A DNA stretch of 64,000 bases, taken from IMG/VR virus record IMGVR_UViG_3300020439_000003, positions 45,555 to 109,554 of that record. One strand, 5' to 3'. A model generated the notes under the pieces. That model did not search any database and was not told where the DNA came from. It worked only from the letters and a program-made list of their open reading frames with translations. The stretch is from a virus. The number at the start of each line of letters is the position of its first letter. Positions within the stretch are counted from its first letter, which is position 1. This document shows positions 14,455 through 22,761 of this stretch, piece after piece. A program made the translations under genes and the position numbers.

Positions 14455-15162
14455 TTAACGGTGGACCACTAAATTATAGCGTTTCCTGTCAGAACAGCAA
14501 CACCTTTTAGGGGTCCAAATTGGAAGAGATAATGAAAGTCTCGGTCCTTTGGTGTGTCGGGTGTTGTGGTATGCCCTTGCAGGAAAGTATAGCACATCCC
14601 CAGGCGTAAGTAAAGTGTCTATTGCTATTGTCAACTCATCCTCACTTGGTGTGTAGGGAGGATCTTCTCCTTCAATAAGATGTGATGCTCGTTCGTTATA
14701 TACTTGCCACCTCGTTTCTCCATCCATTTGTATGATGAAGTTGACGGGTTTGTCCCAGTGTGGTTTGAAACTTGGGTGCGAATTGTCAGCGCCATTAGTA
14801 ATAAAAATGTGACAGTCAGCACATCCATCAAAGGTCTCTTCAATCTTTGACAGTAACTCATCAACTTGTGGTTTACCATGACCATATTTACATATGTTAA
14901 TAGTATAACCCATATTAGCAAGTTCAAAGAGTTCTTGCTTCTTTGGTACACCCATATAAAACCATGGTTCTTCCACCTGTTCCAGATCCATACGTCTACC
15001 ATTATCATCAATCACTGTGATAACGTGATTCCATGGAGCATTCAGGGCATCTTCGGCATCTTGCCATGTAACAAATGGTTCAATAGCATTGCGCCACACT
15101 CGTGGACGATCGTCTGCCTGATATACCTCAGGATTGAGAAACTCTGGGTTTGAAATTAACAT
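14455..15162 (-). CDS. JmjC/cupin-type Fe(II)/2OG oxygenase (copy 2)
   Basis: 235 residues from ATG 15162, chosen because it aligns with the start of the paralogue at 15675 (FLNP at residues 8-11 and (R/K)VWR at 21-24 in both). Likely iron ligands are H135-W-D137 and H199 (ARAYH), with the strand NFIIQMDGETRWQVY between, as in the JmjC/ROXA-type ribosomal oxygenases and cupin_4 proteins. Such enzymes hydroxylate protein side chains such as Arg, His and Asn, which makes a protein substrate attractive. It overlaps the upstream P4H-like gene by 35 bases. Confidence 0.8.
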   Translation of the reverse strand: MLISNPEFLNPEVYQADDRPRVWRNAIEPFVTWQDAEDALNAPWNHVITVIDDNGRRMDLEQVEEPWFYMGVPKKQELFELANMGYTINICKYGHGKPQVDELLSKIEETFDGCADCHIFITNGADNSHPSFKPHWDKPVNFIIQMDGETRWQVYNERASHLIEGEDPPYTPSEDELTIAIDTLLTPGDVLYFPARAYHNTRHTKGPRLSLSLPIWTPKRCCCSDRKRYNLVVHR

Positions 15163-15691
15163 TGAGTGCAATCCTATATCCTGTGGTGGGTGATGATGAT
15201 GCATGTAATACATCACCTTTGAATACAACCATCTTGCCACGCTCAGGTGACACTCTCAACTGACATTGACGTTGAAATATACTCATCTCATCAGTGAAGA
15301 AGATAGTATCACCATCACTATCATTCACATAATATAATGCAGTGATGTGTTCTTCTTCAAAGTCTACATGTGGACAGTGATGTTCTAGTTTGTCAGGTAG
15401 TAGGCAACCAAGGCGAACGCGATAAACATCAGAAAAATCTTGACCAGCAGCATCAGCAATAATCCTCAAAGCAGATTCAAATAGATCGTAGTATTGTGAG
15501 ACAGGTTCATAGTCCATCACCACAACATGTGAGAATGAACTGTTATCAAACCTACCTTCATATGGTCGATACCCACCATCAGCAAACGTGGTCTCTTTAA
15601 CAAGATACCATGGGAACTGTTGTTGTGTTACAAGTCCCTCAATCTGATCCTGAATAATATCAGGCAATGGATAATCAGAACTCAATAACAT
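15128..15691 (-). CDS. P4H-like 2OG-Fe(II) dioxygenase (copy 1)
   Basis: 187 residues from ATG 15691. Iron and 2OG residues: H108-V-D110, H163 (VLHASSS) and R173 (GYRIALNV). Shares YYVNDSDGDTI with its paralogue at 13773-14270. The open frame continues upstream inside the JmjC gene but has no better start. Predicted to hydroxylate an unknown substrate together with its JmjC partner. Confidence 0.82.
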   Translation of the reverse strand: MLLSSDYPLPDIIQDQIEGLVTQQQFPWYLVKETTFADGGYRPYEGRFDNSSFSHVVVMDYEPVSQYYDLFESALRIIADAAGQDFSDVYRVRLGCLLPDKLEHHCPHVDFEEEHITALYYVNDSDGDTIFFTDEMSIFQRQCQLRVSPERGKMVVFKGDVLHASSSPTTGYRIALNVNFKPRVSQS

Positions 15692-16379
15692 ATTGCTTAC
15701 GGTCGCTGGGTACATCACGGGGATACATGCAAGGGATAGACATTGATAGACGCTTACCACCAGGGAATGGTTTGTGATACGTTCTAGCAGGGATGTACAT
15801 AACATCTCCCTCCTGTAATACTGTATCCAGAGCGATAGTTAGTTCCTGACCTGCCTTGTCTGGTAGATAAGGTTCGTCTGTCATTTCGATCAGACCACTA
15901 CATCTCTCCTCGTATACATTCCAGTGTGTTTCACCTTCAATCTGACAAATAAAGTTAGGTGGTAGATCCCAGTGAGCACCAAATGACTTGCTGCCCTCCT
16001 TAGCACTACCAAATATATGTGCGTCACAATTACAATCAAACATCGCTTCAATGTTCTCCAACAGATTATCTACTGCTGGATTGTAATGACCATACTGTTC
16101 AATGATAAATGTATGACCTTCATTGATTGCTTGGAATAGTTCTTCCTTGTGTGCCACACCTTGTTCATACCATACTTCAAATTTCTCAGGTAGCATCAAT
16201 CGACGACCCTCAAAGTTGAGGATCTGGGTTCTATAATACCATGGATTATTAAAACAGTGTGTGACTGTATCCCAGTTGACATACTGTGAGAGATTATCTA
16301 ATGCCTTACGCCATACCTTTGGTTTATCACCACACACAAACTCCTTAGGATTGAGGAATGGTAGTATCAATTTATTCAT
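15675..16379 (-). CDS. JmjC/cupin-type Fe(II)/2OG oxygenase (copy 1)
   Basis: 234 residues from ATG 16379. Ligands H136-W-D138 and H202 (PARTYHKP). Shared blocks with the copy at 14455: NFI.Q..GET.W.VY.ER, ELTIA.DT.L and GDV.Y.PAR.YH. The C-terminus ends in a short RKQYVIEF strand. Its stop-proximal end overlaps the P4H-like partner by 17 bases, the same arrangement as in the second cassette copy. Confidence 0.8.
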   Translation of the reverse strand: MNKLILPFLNPKEFVCGDKPKVWRKALDNLSQYVNWDTVTHCFNNPWYYRTQILNFEGRRLMLPEKFEVWYEQGVAHKEELFQAINEGHTFIIEQYGHYNPAVDNLLENIEAMFDCNCDAHIFGSAKEGSKSFGAHWDLPPNFICQIEGETHWNVYEERCSGLIEMTDEPYLPDKAGQELTIALDTVLQEGDVMYIPARTYHKPFPGGKRLSMSIPCMYPRDVPSDRKQYVIEF

Positions 16380-17037
16380 GTAAATCACCCTCAGATTGGT
16401 CAATAGAACAACCTGCTACATTGATACTAATAGCAATACGTTCACCTACTGCTGGTTGTGTGCGATGCTTCAACCATGATGGGAAGATGAAGTAATCAAA
16501 TGATTTTGAAGGTTGTGTGTTCCACTTCAAATCACTACCACAATGTGTTCCATCGTCAGAAATATCATAGTCAAATTCTAGTGGTGTCATGCGAAGAATA
16601 TCTTCCAGAGGATTCTTGAATTGAAGATGACCATGCTCTGGATCTTTCTGCAAGTGATAAACAATACTCACATGTGATTTACTACGTTGACCACTGATGT
16701 GACAATGTTCTCCTGTTGTATCACCATCGTTATGCAAATTTGCCCACATACTATCAATGTAGACATGCAAATCTCTCCTATAATTTAGTGTCCACTTCCA
16801 ATACTCATGAGCAGCAACCATCACTGGATGTAGCATCCAGTCAAACTCTTCATGGTCAAATAGTTCTTTACCACCTAACAATCCACCAGTAGACTTACCG
16901 TCTTCTAGTGCCCATGAACCACGAGTAGTTTTCGACCAGTATTCATCGTAGAGTAATCTCTTAGTTGCTTCTAACTGCTCGGGGGTTGGTTCTATGCTGC
17001 CACGACAGATAGGAGTATCAAATAGTCTGCTTAGCAT
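16372..17037 (-). CDS. 2OG-Fe(II) oxygenase-like protein (2OG-FeII_Oxy_5 type)
   Basis: 221 residues. N-terminus LFDTPICRGSIEPTPEQLEA. Core motifs: SMWANLHNDGDTTGEHCH (HxH), SIVYHLQKDPEHGHLQF, FDYFIFPSWLKHRTQP and ERIAISINVAG. Longer insertion between the first strand and the third His than its relatives. Overlaps both neighbours. Substrate unknown. Confidence 0.8.
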   Translation of the reverse strand: MLSRLFDTPICRGSIEPTPEQLEATKRLLYDEYWSKTTRGSWALEDGKSTGGLLGGKELFDHEEFDWMLHPVMVAAHEYWKWTLNYRRDLHVYIDSMWANLHNDGDTTGEHCHISGQRSKSHVSIVYHLQKDPEHGHLQFKNPLEDILRMTPLEFDYDISDDGTHCGSDLKWNTQPSKSFDYFIFPSWLKHRTQPAVGERIAISINVAGCSIDQSEGDLHE

Positions 17038-17695
17038 TCTTCCTAATAGTATTGTACAAGTTTTCCTTGTTTCTCACTGGTACGAAATTAAATGAGATAC
17101 TAATTCTATCATCCTCTGTCTGATTGTCTCGCACAGCATGAGGAACCCATGCAGGAAATAAGAATAGTCTACCAGCAAGTGGTGGATATTCATATGTAGT
17201 ATCAGTATGTGGCACTGCTGCGGTAGACATATCCTCAGCAATACCAAGAGAATGGATTAGATAACCCTCAGTATGATCCTTATAGAATACTAACTTACCA
17301 CACTCACCCTCTGGTACTTTGACATAAAAGACACCAGACATCACAGCACCAGGATGTACATGGACCTCGTTATATCCTCCATGTCCATTGATGTTCATCC
17401 AGACATTTGCATACTCAATATGTGACATCTCTGCCCCATATGTACCAAATGCTATCTCTGCATTCTTTTTAATAACATACAGCAGTTTCTTAAACTCATC
17501 ACCTTCAAGTGATTCGTCATTCAATATCTGCTCACCCAAATAATCGGGAGACTGATAGTTCAGTTCTCCACGATTACTACGGTATTGACCTTCATTATTG
17601 TTCGCAATATCGAGAACAATATCAGTCATTGCATTGACATCAATATCTAGATCAGTCCACCACACAGGCGTGGGGAAAATATAATCAAGATTCAT
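17018..17695 (-). CDS. 2OG-Fe(II) oxygenase-like protein (2OG-FeII_Oxy_5 type)
   Basis: 225 residues and the most canonical member of the set. Starts with YIFPTPVWWTDLDID; then NVWMNINGHGGYNEVHVHPG (HxH), SGVFYVKVPEGECGKLVF, GRLFLFPAWVPHAVRDN and DDRISISFNFVP. It follows the 159-residue coiled-coil protein with a shared base at the start-stop junction. Substrate unknown. Confidence 0.85.
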   Translation of the reverse strand: MNLDYIFPTPVWWTDLDIDVNAMTDIVLDIANNNEGQYRSNRGELNYQSPDYLGEQILNDESLEGDEFKKLLYVIKKNAEIAFGTYGAEMSHIEYANVWMNINGHGGYNEVHVHPGAVMSGVFYVKVPEGECGKLVFYKDHTEGYLIHSLGIAEDMSTAAVPHTDTTYEYPPLAGRLFLFPAWVPHAVRDNQTEDDRISISFNFVPVRNKENLYNTIRKNAKQTI

Positions 17696-18174
17696 TACTT
17701 AGTCTTATTCAGTTCTTCGTCAGTTGCTGCTTGATTGCTCTCCCAGTTACTAAACTTGGAGTAATCCTTACCTTTCTTACTGTAAGGAGAGTTGGTCTTA
17801 ACTTTGACCAACTTACGCTTCTCTTGGATCTCACTTTCAATCCAAGGTTCAGGATCAACACCCATGACAAACTGACGGTAGAGGTTAAGTGTTTCCAGTC
17901 CACCTTCCAGTTTCACAATCTCATCACGAAGTGCATTCATTTGAGTGAAGTCAACACGAGTCTCTTCTCTATCAAATGACATTGCACTCAATGCTTCTTG
18001 GAGTTTAGAATACTCATTGTATTTCTCACGATGTTGATACATCAGGTTACGCCAGAGATCATCAAAAGACTTGACTGCTTCCTTTGCAGATTCAACTTCT
18101 TCGATGAGTTCGGGCGGAAGGTCCACTTCAAGTGCTTCTTCTAGCACTTCTTGTGATACATTTTCCTCAGACAT
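17695..18174 (-). CDS. Coiled-coil-like protein, unknown
   Basis: 159 residues from ATG 18174, two bases after the halogenase stop (the frame is open up to 18237 inside the halogenase). Residues 20-95 are charged helices with heptad character; the C-terminus is polar and basic (KKGKDYSKFSNWESN). Similar short helical proteins beside tail-fibre genes can be attachment-site or assembly proteins, but that is only context. No known domain. Confidence 0.65.
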   Translation of the reverse strand: MSEENVSQEVLEEALEVDLPPELIEEVESAKEAVKSFDDLWRNLMYQHREKYNEYSKLQEALSAMSFDREETRVDFTQMNALRDEIVKLEGGLETLNLYRQFVMGVDPEPWIESEIQEKRKLVKVKTNSPYSKKGKDYSKFSNWESNQAATDEELNKTK

Positions 18175-18176
18175 AA

Positions 18177-19766
18177 TCATTCCTTGTAAATAGTGTTCTT
18201 TTGGAACTGGTAGGACGACGGTAAAGTCATACACCAATCATACATCTCTTTGTCCCATTCGTCAAACCTCAGTTCTGCTGTTAGTAGTTCTTCGGCATCG
18301 ACTCGCGGATCGAGACTGTTCTGTAACCTTTTCAGGGTCAACGTGTGATTATTTAGTGGGTTGAATCCCATGCCTGCTGCAATATACCTCAACCCATCAT
18401 TGTGTGCTGGATCACCAGCAAACTCATAGAGCACATGCTTCTCGGATGCATATCTCATGAAGAGATTATCAAGGGCACCAGTAGAGAAATCATAATCTAT
18501 TTCATTAGAAACATACTGCCAGTATTCTGTCTCTCTATTAGAGAAAGCATAATGGGCAGCAATGAAGTTTTTGAATCCTTCAATCTCTAAATCGTTGACT
18601 ATATTTAGCATGTCAACTTCTACCCTAGGAACGAATCCTTGACGCCCTGAGAGGTTATTACATAGGCGTATGATCTGTTCATGGGTAACAAGCAGTCCCG
18701 TCGCTTCTAGGGGTTCTACGAAGCAGTTAGAGAGACCAACTGCACATACATTCTTGACCCATGATTTCTCATGTTTACCATTTCTAAATGGTACATGGTT
18801 GAATGATGCTTTATCAGCACGTTCTTTACCTCTGGTCTTAATCAGATAGTTATACAGTTGATGTTCTGCCTCACCCTTAGTTGCAAACCCAGATGAGTAT
18901 ACATATCCAACACCAGATCTCTCCCACAGTGGTACATCCCACACCCAACCATTATCAATGGCAGTGCAATTTGTACTGTTAGTAATCTCTGTCTCCTTAT
19001 CTACATGTGGCATGTGACATGTCACAGCACTATCATTAAGAAGGCAACCACCACCATCTTTGTGGAATGAAACAAAATCTTGCTTCATGAATCCACCAAG
19101 TAAGAGTGATTTGAATCCAGTACAATCAATATACAGATCATACTCAAACTCACGATCATCGTCAGTGATTAGTTTAGTAATATATCCTTGACTGTCTTTC
19201 TCACAACGAGCAATGTTACCTTGATGATAATCAAGACCCAAAGGTAGACACCAGTTGTTCTTCAACCACTGACCAAACTTAATGGCATCCATGTGGTATG
19301 CAGTGTCTGCTTCAAAGTGAAACCTAGGGTCATCAGTTAGTTTATTATGATGCGCCAGTTGTCCCACTAAGTTGTGAAGACGTGCGAATGATTGTCTTGG
19401 ATACTTCTCTGGATTCTGTAAATTAAGAGAGAACCATGACATCCACCCATGTGGACATAGTTCTAGTCTCTCTTGTGCAGATCCAAAAGGATAATCCCAG
19501 GTCTCTCCTTCCTTATAGAAATCATTGAACCTGATATTAGTTTTATATGTGGATCCAGTATCTTTCATCCACATATGATCTTCTAAACCAAGAATGGCAA
19601 AGAAGTCATTGATCTGACCCAAAGTAGATTCACCTACACCAATAACAGGGTAGTCTGGTGATTCAATCAGTGAAGTTTTAATATGTGGGCAAAGTTTCAA
19701 AAGGGCGGCAGCGGTCATCCAACCAGCAGTGCCGCCCCCCACGATGAGGACATTACGAATTTGCAT
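18177..19766 (-). CDS. Flavin-dependent tryptophan-halogenase homologue
   Basis: 529 residues, the usual length. FAD-binding GGGTAG (10-15) follows VLIV; GVGEST at 43-48. Lys75 in TYKTNIRF aligns with the catalytic Lys of tryptophan halogenases. The halogenase-diagnostic WxWxIP motif is present as W274-V-W276-D-V-P. DCTGF at 214-218 fits the FAD site. These enzymes use FADH2, O2 and halide to make HOCl or HOBr held by the Lys, then halogenate an indole. No flavin reductase is seen nearby, so it would rely on host FADH2. It lies between adhesin-type genes and a block of hydroxylases, which hints at a Trp residue on a protein as substrate; this is inference. Confidence 0.9.
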   Translation of the reverse strand: MQIRNVLIVGGGTAGWMTAAALLKLCPHIKTSLIESPDYPVIGVGESTLGQINDFFAILGLEDHMWMKDTGSTYKTNIRFNDFYKEGETWDYPFGSAQERLELCPHGWMSWFSLNLQNPEKYPRQSFARLHNLVGQLAHHNKLTDDPRFHFEADTAYHMDAIKFGQWLKNNWCLPLGLDYHQGNIARCEKDSQGYITKLITDDDREFEYDLYIDCTGFKSLLLGGFMKQDFVSFHKDGGGCLLNDSAVTCHMPHVDKETEITNSTNCTAIDNGWVWDVPLWERSGVGYVYSSGFATKGEAEHQLYNYLIKTRGKERADKASFNHVPFRNGKHEKSWVKNVCAVGLSNCFVEPLEATGLLVTHEQIIRLCNNLSGRQGFVPRVEVDMLNIVNDLEIEGFKNFIAAHYAFSNRETEYWQYVSNEIDYDFSTGALDNLFMRYASEKHVLYEFAGDPAHNDGLRYIAAGMGFNPLNNHTLTLKRLQNSLDPRVDAEELLTAELRFDEWDKEMYDWCMTLPSSYQFQKNTIYKE

Positions 19767-19769
19767 AAA

Positions 19770-20378
19770 TTAGTCTTCTCTGACTGTCTCAGGATGTTCA
19801 GTTACTGCTTCACCTAGTTCGGGGTTAGTATCTACTGCTTCGGCAGATGCAGGGGCAGTAGTAACAGGTTGATCTGCCATAGTTTCAGCGGCAGGTGCAT
19901 CATGAAGATCAGGGTTGTATGCACCAACCTTGAACTCTTTCTGTGCTTCCACAGGAATCTCAAACTCAGTCAACCATGAAGGAATCTCTTCACTATGAGG
20001 GAAGGGTTCGTTAGGCAGAACTTTGTTACCTTCTTCATCATATTCAACCTCAGGGAGTTCAGTCTTCACACCAGCAATGTGCTTGAAGAATTCACCACCC
20101 TTAGCAGCATCGCCGAAGAGTCCTGCTTCAATATCTTTATACAACTTGGACAGTTGCATACCAGGATCACCATATGCAACGATACGGAGAGTCTCAGGAT
20201 CATGGAATTCAAAGTCAGGAATCCACTCACCAAGTTCAAGTTTCCAGTCGATAGTACCTTCGTCAGGAATATCGATCCATCTCAAACCAGAACCAGGTCC
20301 AGTGTAGACTTCAAACTCTTCACCTTCGTTGATGATGTCTGTAATAAATCCGTCTGCGCGGACAAGTGCTCTTTTCAT
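19770..20378 (-). CDS. Unknown protein with acidic Ala/Glu/Pro tail
   Basis: 202 residues. Residues 1-60 begin KRALVRADGFITDIINEGEEFEVYTGPG and include RWIDIPDEGTIDWKLELGEW, a beta-rich start of the sort seen in tail-fibre-associated phage proteins. The last 45 residues are low-complexity (Ala, Thr, Glu, Pro). Lies three bases before the halogenase gene and directly after the glycine-rich adhesin, so it could be a fibre assembly factor or a fibre part. No catalytic motif. Confidence 0.65.
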   Translation of the reverse strand: MKRALVRADGFITDIINEGEEFEVYTGPGSGLRWIDIPDEGTIDWKLELGEWIPDFEFHDPETLRIVAYGDPGMQLSKLYKDIEAGLFGDAAKGGEFFKHIAGVKTELPEVEYDEEGNKVLPNEPFPHSEEIPSWLTEFEIPVEAQKEFKVGAYNPDLHDAPAAETMADQPVTTAPASAEAVDTNPELGEAVTEHPETVRED

Positions 20379-20384
20379 TGTTCT

Positions 20385-21185
20385 TTAATCGAATTCGTAA
20401 ACGACAACAATACCCTGACGACCGTCGCCGCCACGTTCTCTGTTTCTAGCAGAAGAACCGCCAGCACCGTAAGCAGCATGACCTCTATGGCGCTGCGCCC
20501 ACTGTTGCTGTCTGTGAGAAGTTGGTGAAGAACCACCCCAGAAGGAGTGTCCACCATGACCGAGACCAGGAGGATTACGGTGACCCTGTGAAGAACCACC
20601 ATAGATTCTTACAGCACCCTGAGAGGGGTTACCACCAGTAGATCCATCATGTTGTTGTCTACGGTTGGCACCCTGTCCACCACCAGATGAACAGTAGTTA
20701 CCGAAACTTGATGTACCACCATTGCCACCACGTTGAGAATAGTTAGTACCACCACCTGCACCACCCACGGTCACAGAGATAGAGTTAATGTTCTGAACGT
20801 TGACAATCTGCTCAGTGTGTGCGCCAGCAGCACCAGATTCTCCATAACCTGATCCACCGCCACCACCAGCAGTACACATAACCCAGATACGTTTAATACC
20901 TGTGGGTTTGTTCCAAGTGGAGTTACTATTGTACACTGAGATAGACTTAGGTCCACCACCAGTTTGTACAGTTGCCCACGACATCGATGTGCCGTTGGTA
21001 GAGAGATACTTACCTGATTGTCCCGAGATAGATGGGATAACCTGAGAAGATGAACCACCGATAGTTCCATTGATTACGATGTTACTAACGGTAAGAGTAC
21101 CGTTCACAGTAATAGAACCAGAACTGAGGTTAAGTCCACCAGAACCAGATAGGTCTCTAATTGAAGATACTTTAAGGGTACTCAT
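20385..21185 (-). CDS. Glycine-rich tail adhesin-like protein, copy 1
   Basis: 266 residues. N-terminal 70 residues are repetitive beta (SSGSITVNGTLTVSNIVING), followed by an STWNKPTGIKRIWVMCTAGGGGGSGYG block. The C-terminal half is extremely rich in Gly, Ser, Asn, Arg and Gln. It resembles the Gly-rich receptor-binding proteins (gp38-type) of T-even phages. A near-identical paralogue precedes it. A perfect late promoter (TATAAATA, 21217-21210) and an AAGGAG ribosome-binding site precede the ATG. Predicted virion tip adhesin. Confidence 0.8.
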   Translation of the reverse strand: MSTLKVSSIRDLSGSGGLNLSSGSITVNGTLTVSNIVINGTIGGSSSQVIPSISGQSGKYLSTNGTSMSWATVQTGGGPKSISVYNSNSTWNKPTGIKRIWVMCTAGGGGGSGYGESGAAGAHTEQIVNVQNINSISVTVGGAGGGTNYSQRGGNGGTSSFGNYCSSGGGQGANRRQQHDGSTGGNPSQGAVRIYGGSSQGHRNPPGLGHGGHSFWGGSSPTSHRQQQWAQRHRGHAAYGAGGSSARNRERGGDGRQGIVVVYEFD

Positions 21186-21209
21186 TGATTACTAGGTCTC
21201 CTTCGTTGT

Positions 21210-21217
21210 TATTTATA
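21210..21217 (-). promoter_or_regulatory. T4-type late promoter TATAAATA
   Basis: Perfect octamer on the minus strand 25 bases upstream of the ATG at 21185; it overlaps the last codons of the upstream paralogue at 21218-22021. AAGGAG lies between it and the start. Confidence 0.75.
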
Positions 21218-22021
21218 TCAAATGAATTCGTAGACTACGATGATGCCTTGGCGTCCATCACCACCACGTTCTCTGTTACGACCTGAGGAACCACCAGCAC
21301 CATAGGCAGCATGTCCTCTGTGACGTTGTGCCCATTGCTGCTGTCTGTGTGCAGTTGGAGATGCACCGCCCCAGAATGATCCACCACCATGTCCTAGACC
21401 TGGGGGATTTCTGTGACCTTGACTTGACCCTCCATAAATTCTAACAGAACCTTGTGATGGGTTCCCGCCTGTGGATCCATCGTGCTGCTGTCTGCGATTT
21501 GCGCCTTGACCGCCGCCTGATGAGCAGTAGTTACCAAATGATGACGTTCCACCATTGCCAGCGCGACCACTGTAATTAACACCACCACCACCGCCACCAA
21601 CTGTAACACTAATCGAGTTGATATTTGTGACATCTACAAAAGACTCCGTGTGAGCACCAGCAGCACCTGATTCACCATAACCTGAACCACCACCGCCACC
21701 AGCAGTACATTTAACCCAGATACGCTTAACTCCACTAGGTTTGTTCCAAGTGGAGTTACTATTGTATACCGAAATACTATTAGGAAGACCTAAGTTACCA
21801 CCACCTTGTTGCCAAGAGATAGTAGAACCATTGGTGTAAAGGAACTTACCGCCTTGACCCGACTGTGATGGAATAATATATCCAGAGGATCCAGTTACGT
21901 TTCCGTTAATAACAATATGAGTTACATTGAGAGTCCCGTTCGCAGTAATAGAACCACCAGAGAAGGACATACCCCCTTGGTTACCTAGATCTTTTACTTG
22001 TGCTACATTTAGTCGAGTCAT
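21218..22021 (-). CDS. Glycine-rich tail adhesin-like protein, copy 2
   Basis: 267 residues, same length and layout as copy 1. Blocks such as NSTWNKP, the Gly-rich AAGAHTE region, SSFGNYCSSGGGQGANRRQQ and GRQGI.VVYEF are shared nearly unchanged. Differences concentrate in residues 1-90 and in a few loop positions. This is a recent tandem duplication. The ATG overlaps the stop of the 247-residue oxygenase gene. Confidence 0.8.
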   Translation of the reverse strand: MTRLNVAQVKDLGNQGGMSFSGGSITANGTLNVTHIVINGNVTGSSGYIIPSQSGQGGKFLYTNGSTISWQQGGGNLGLPNSISVYNSNSTWNKPSGVKRIWVKCTAGGGGGSGYGESGAAGAHTESFVDVTNINSISVTVGGGGGGVNYSGRAGNGGTSSFGNYCSSGGGQGANRRQQHDGSTGGNPSQGSVRIYGGSSQGHRNPPGLGHGGGSFWGGASPTAHRQQQWAQRHRGHAAYGAGGSSGRNRERGGDGRQGIIVVYEFI

Positions 22022-22761
22022 TGTTGTTGATCTAACTCTTTTCTTTTATTTAGTTGTTCAGCACCTACATGTTGAAGTGGAACAACCCTGAACGCATACT
22101 TACCATTATCTAGGATCTCGGGAATAAAGTTCATACTAATAGTAGTACGTCCCTTCCAGAGATTGAAGACACCTTCATAACCATGCACAGTCTCTGCTGA
22201 CCATATAAACAGACAACCTTCTTGTGGTTTGGTCTGGTGAACTTCCTTTGTATATTTATTACCCTCGTTTGCTATACGAGGTGATCTCATCTGTTGAATA
22301 ACTGGATGTCCCTCTTTCTGAGGTACACGATAGAAATCCAAAGGTGAATGAATCTTGGGATCAAAGTCAACAAAATATGTACCAACGATGATACAGTTGT
22401 TGTGATTGTGTTTGATCTGCCAACAATGCTCTTTCGAGCAATGATTCAACCAACAGTCAGTAATCAATAGATTAGATCCATTGAGTTCATATTCTAACAC
22501 ATCAGTGAAGTAGTCAGTCGCTGCGTCTAACAGAAACTTCTCAAAGTCTTTGAATCGATCATCATAACGTAAAAGATTACTATTAGAGATATTAAAGTAA
22601 TGGTGCAGATTCTCCTCTGCTACATTACTATTCCACTCAGGATGCCCTGGTTGTATCTCATCAATGATCTTATGACATACTTCCTTGATAACCTCATTGT
22701 CGCCATCATAATAATACTTCCCAAAGACTTGTGGGAAGTATTCTTCAAGTTCACGTTTCAT
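22018..22761 (-). CDS. 2OG-Fe(II) oxygenase-like protein (2OG-FeII_Oxy_5 type)
   Basis: 247 residues, embedded between two tail genes with 4-base overlaps on both sides. Motifs: ITDCWLNHCSKEHCWQIKHN, HNH triplet (HxH), IVGTYFVDFDPK, EGCLFIWSAETVHGYE and GRTTISMNF. The iron-site order is as in its relatives. Its position between a fibre and a glycine-rich adhesin makes a virion protein a reasonable substrate candidate. Confidence 0.8.
   Translation of the reverse strand: MKRELEEYFPQVFGKYYYDGDNEVIKEVCHKIIDEIQPGHPEWNSNVAEENLHHYFNISNSNLLRYDDRFKDFEKFLLDAATDYFTDVLEYELNGSNLLITDCWLNHCSKEHCWQIKHNHNNCIIVGTYFVDFDPKIHSPLDFYRVPQKEGHPVIQQMRSPRIANEGNKYTKEVHQTKPQEGCLFIWSAETVHGYEGVFNLWKGRTTISMNFIPEILDNGKYAFRVVPLQHVGAEQLNKRKELDQQQ

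Noticed and set aside
20000-21200. Glycine-rich direct repeats as CRISPR or satellite
   Set aside because: The repeats are codons of the Gly-rich adhesins and follow the reading frame; no spacer pattern.
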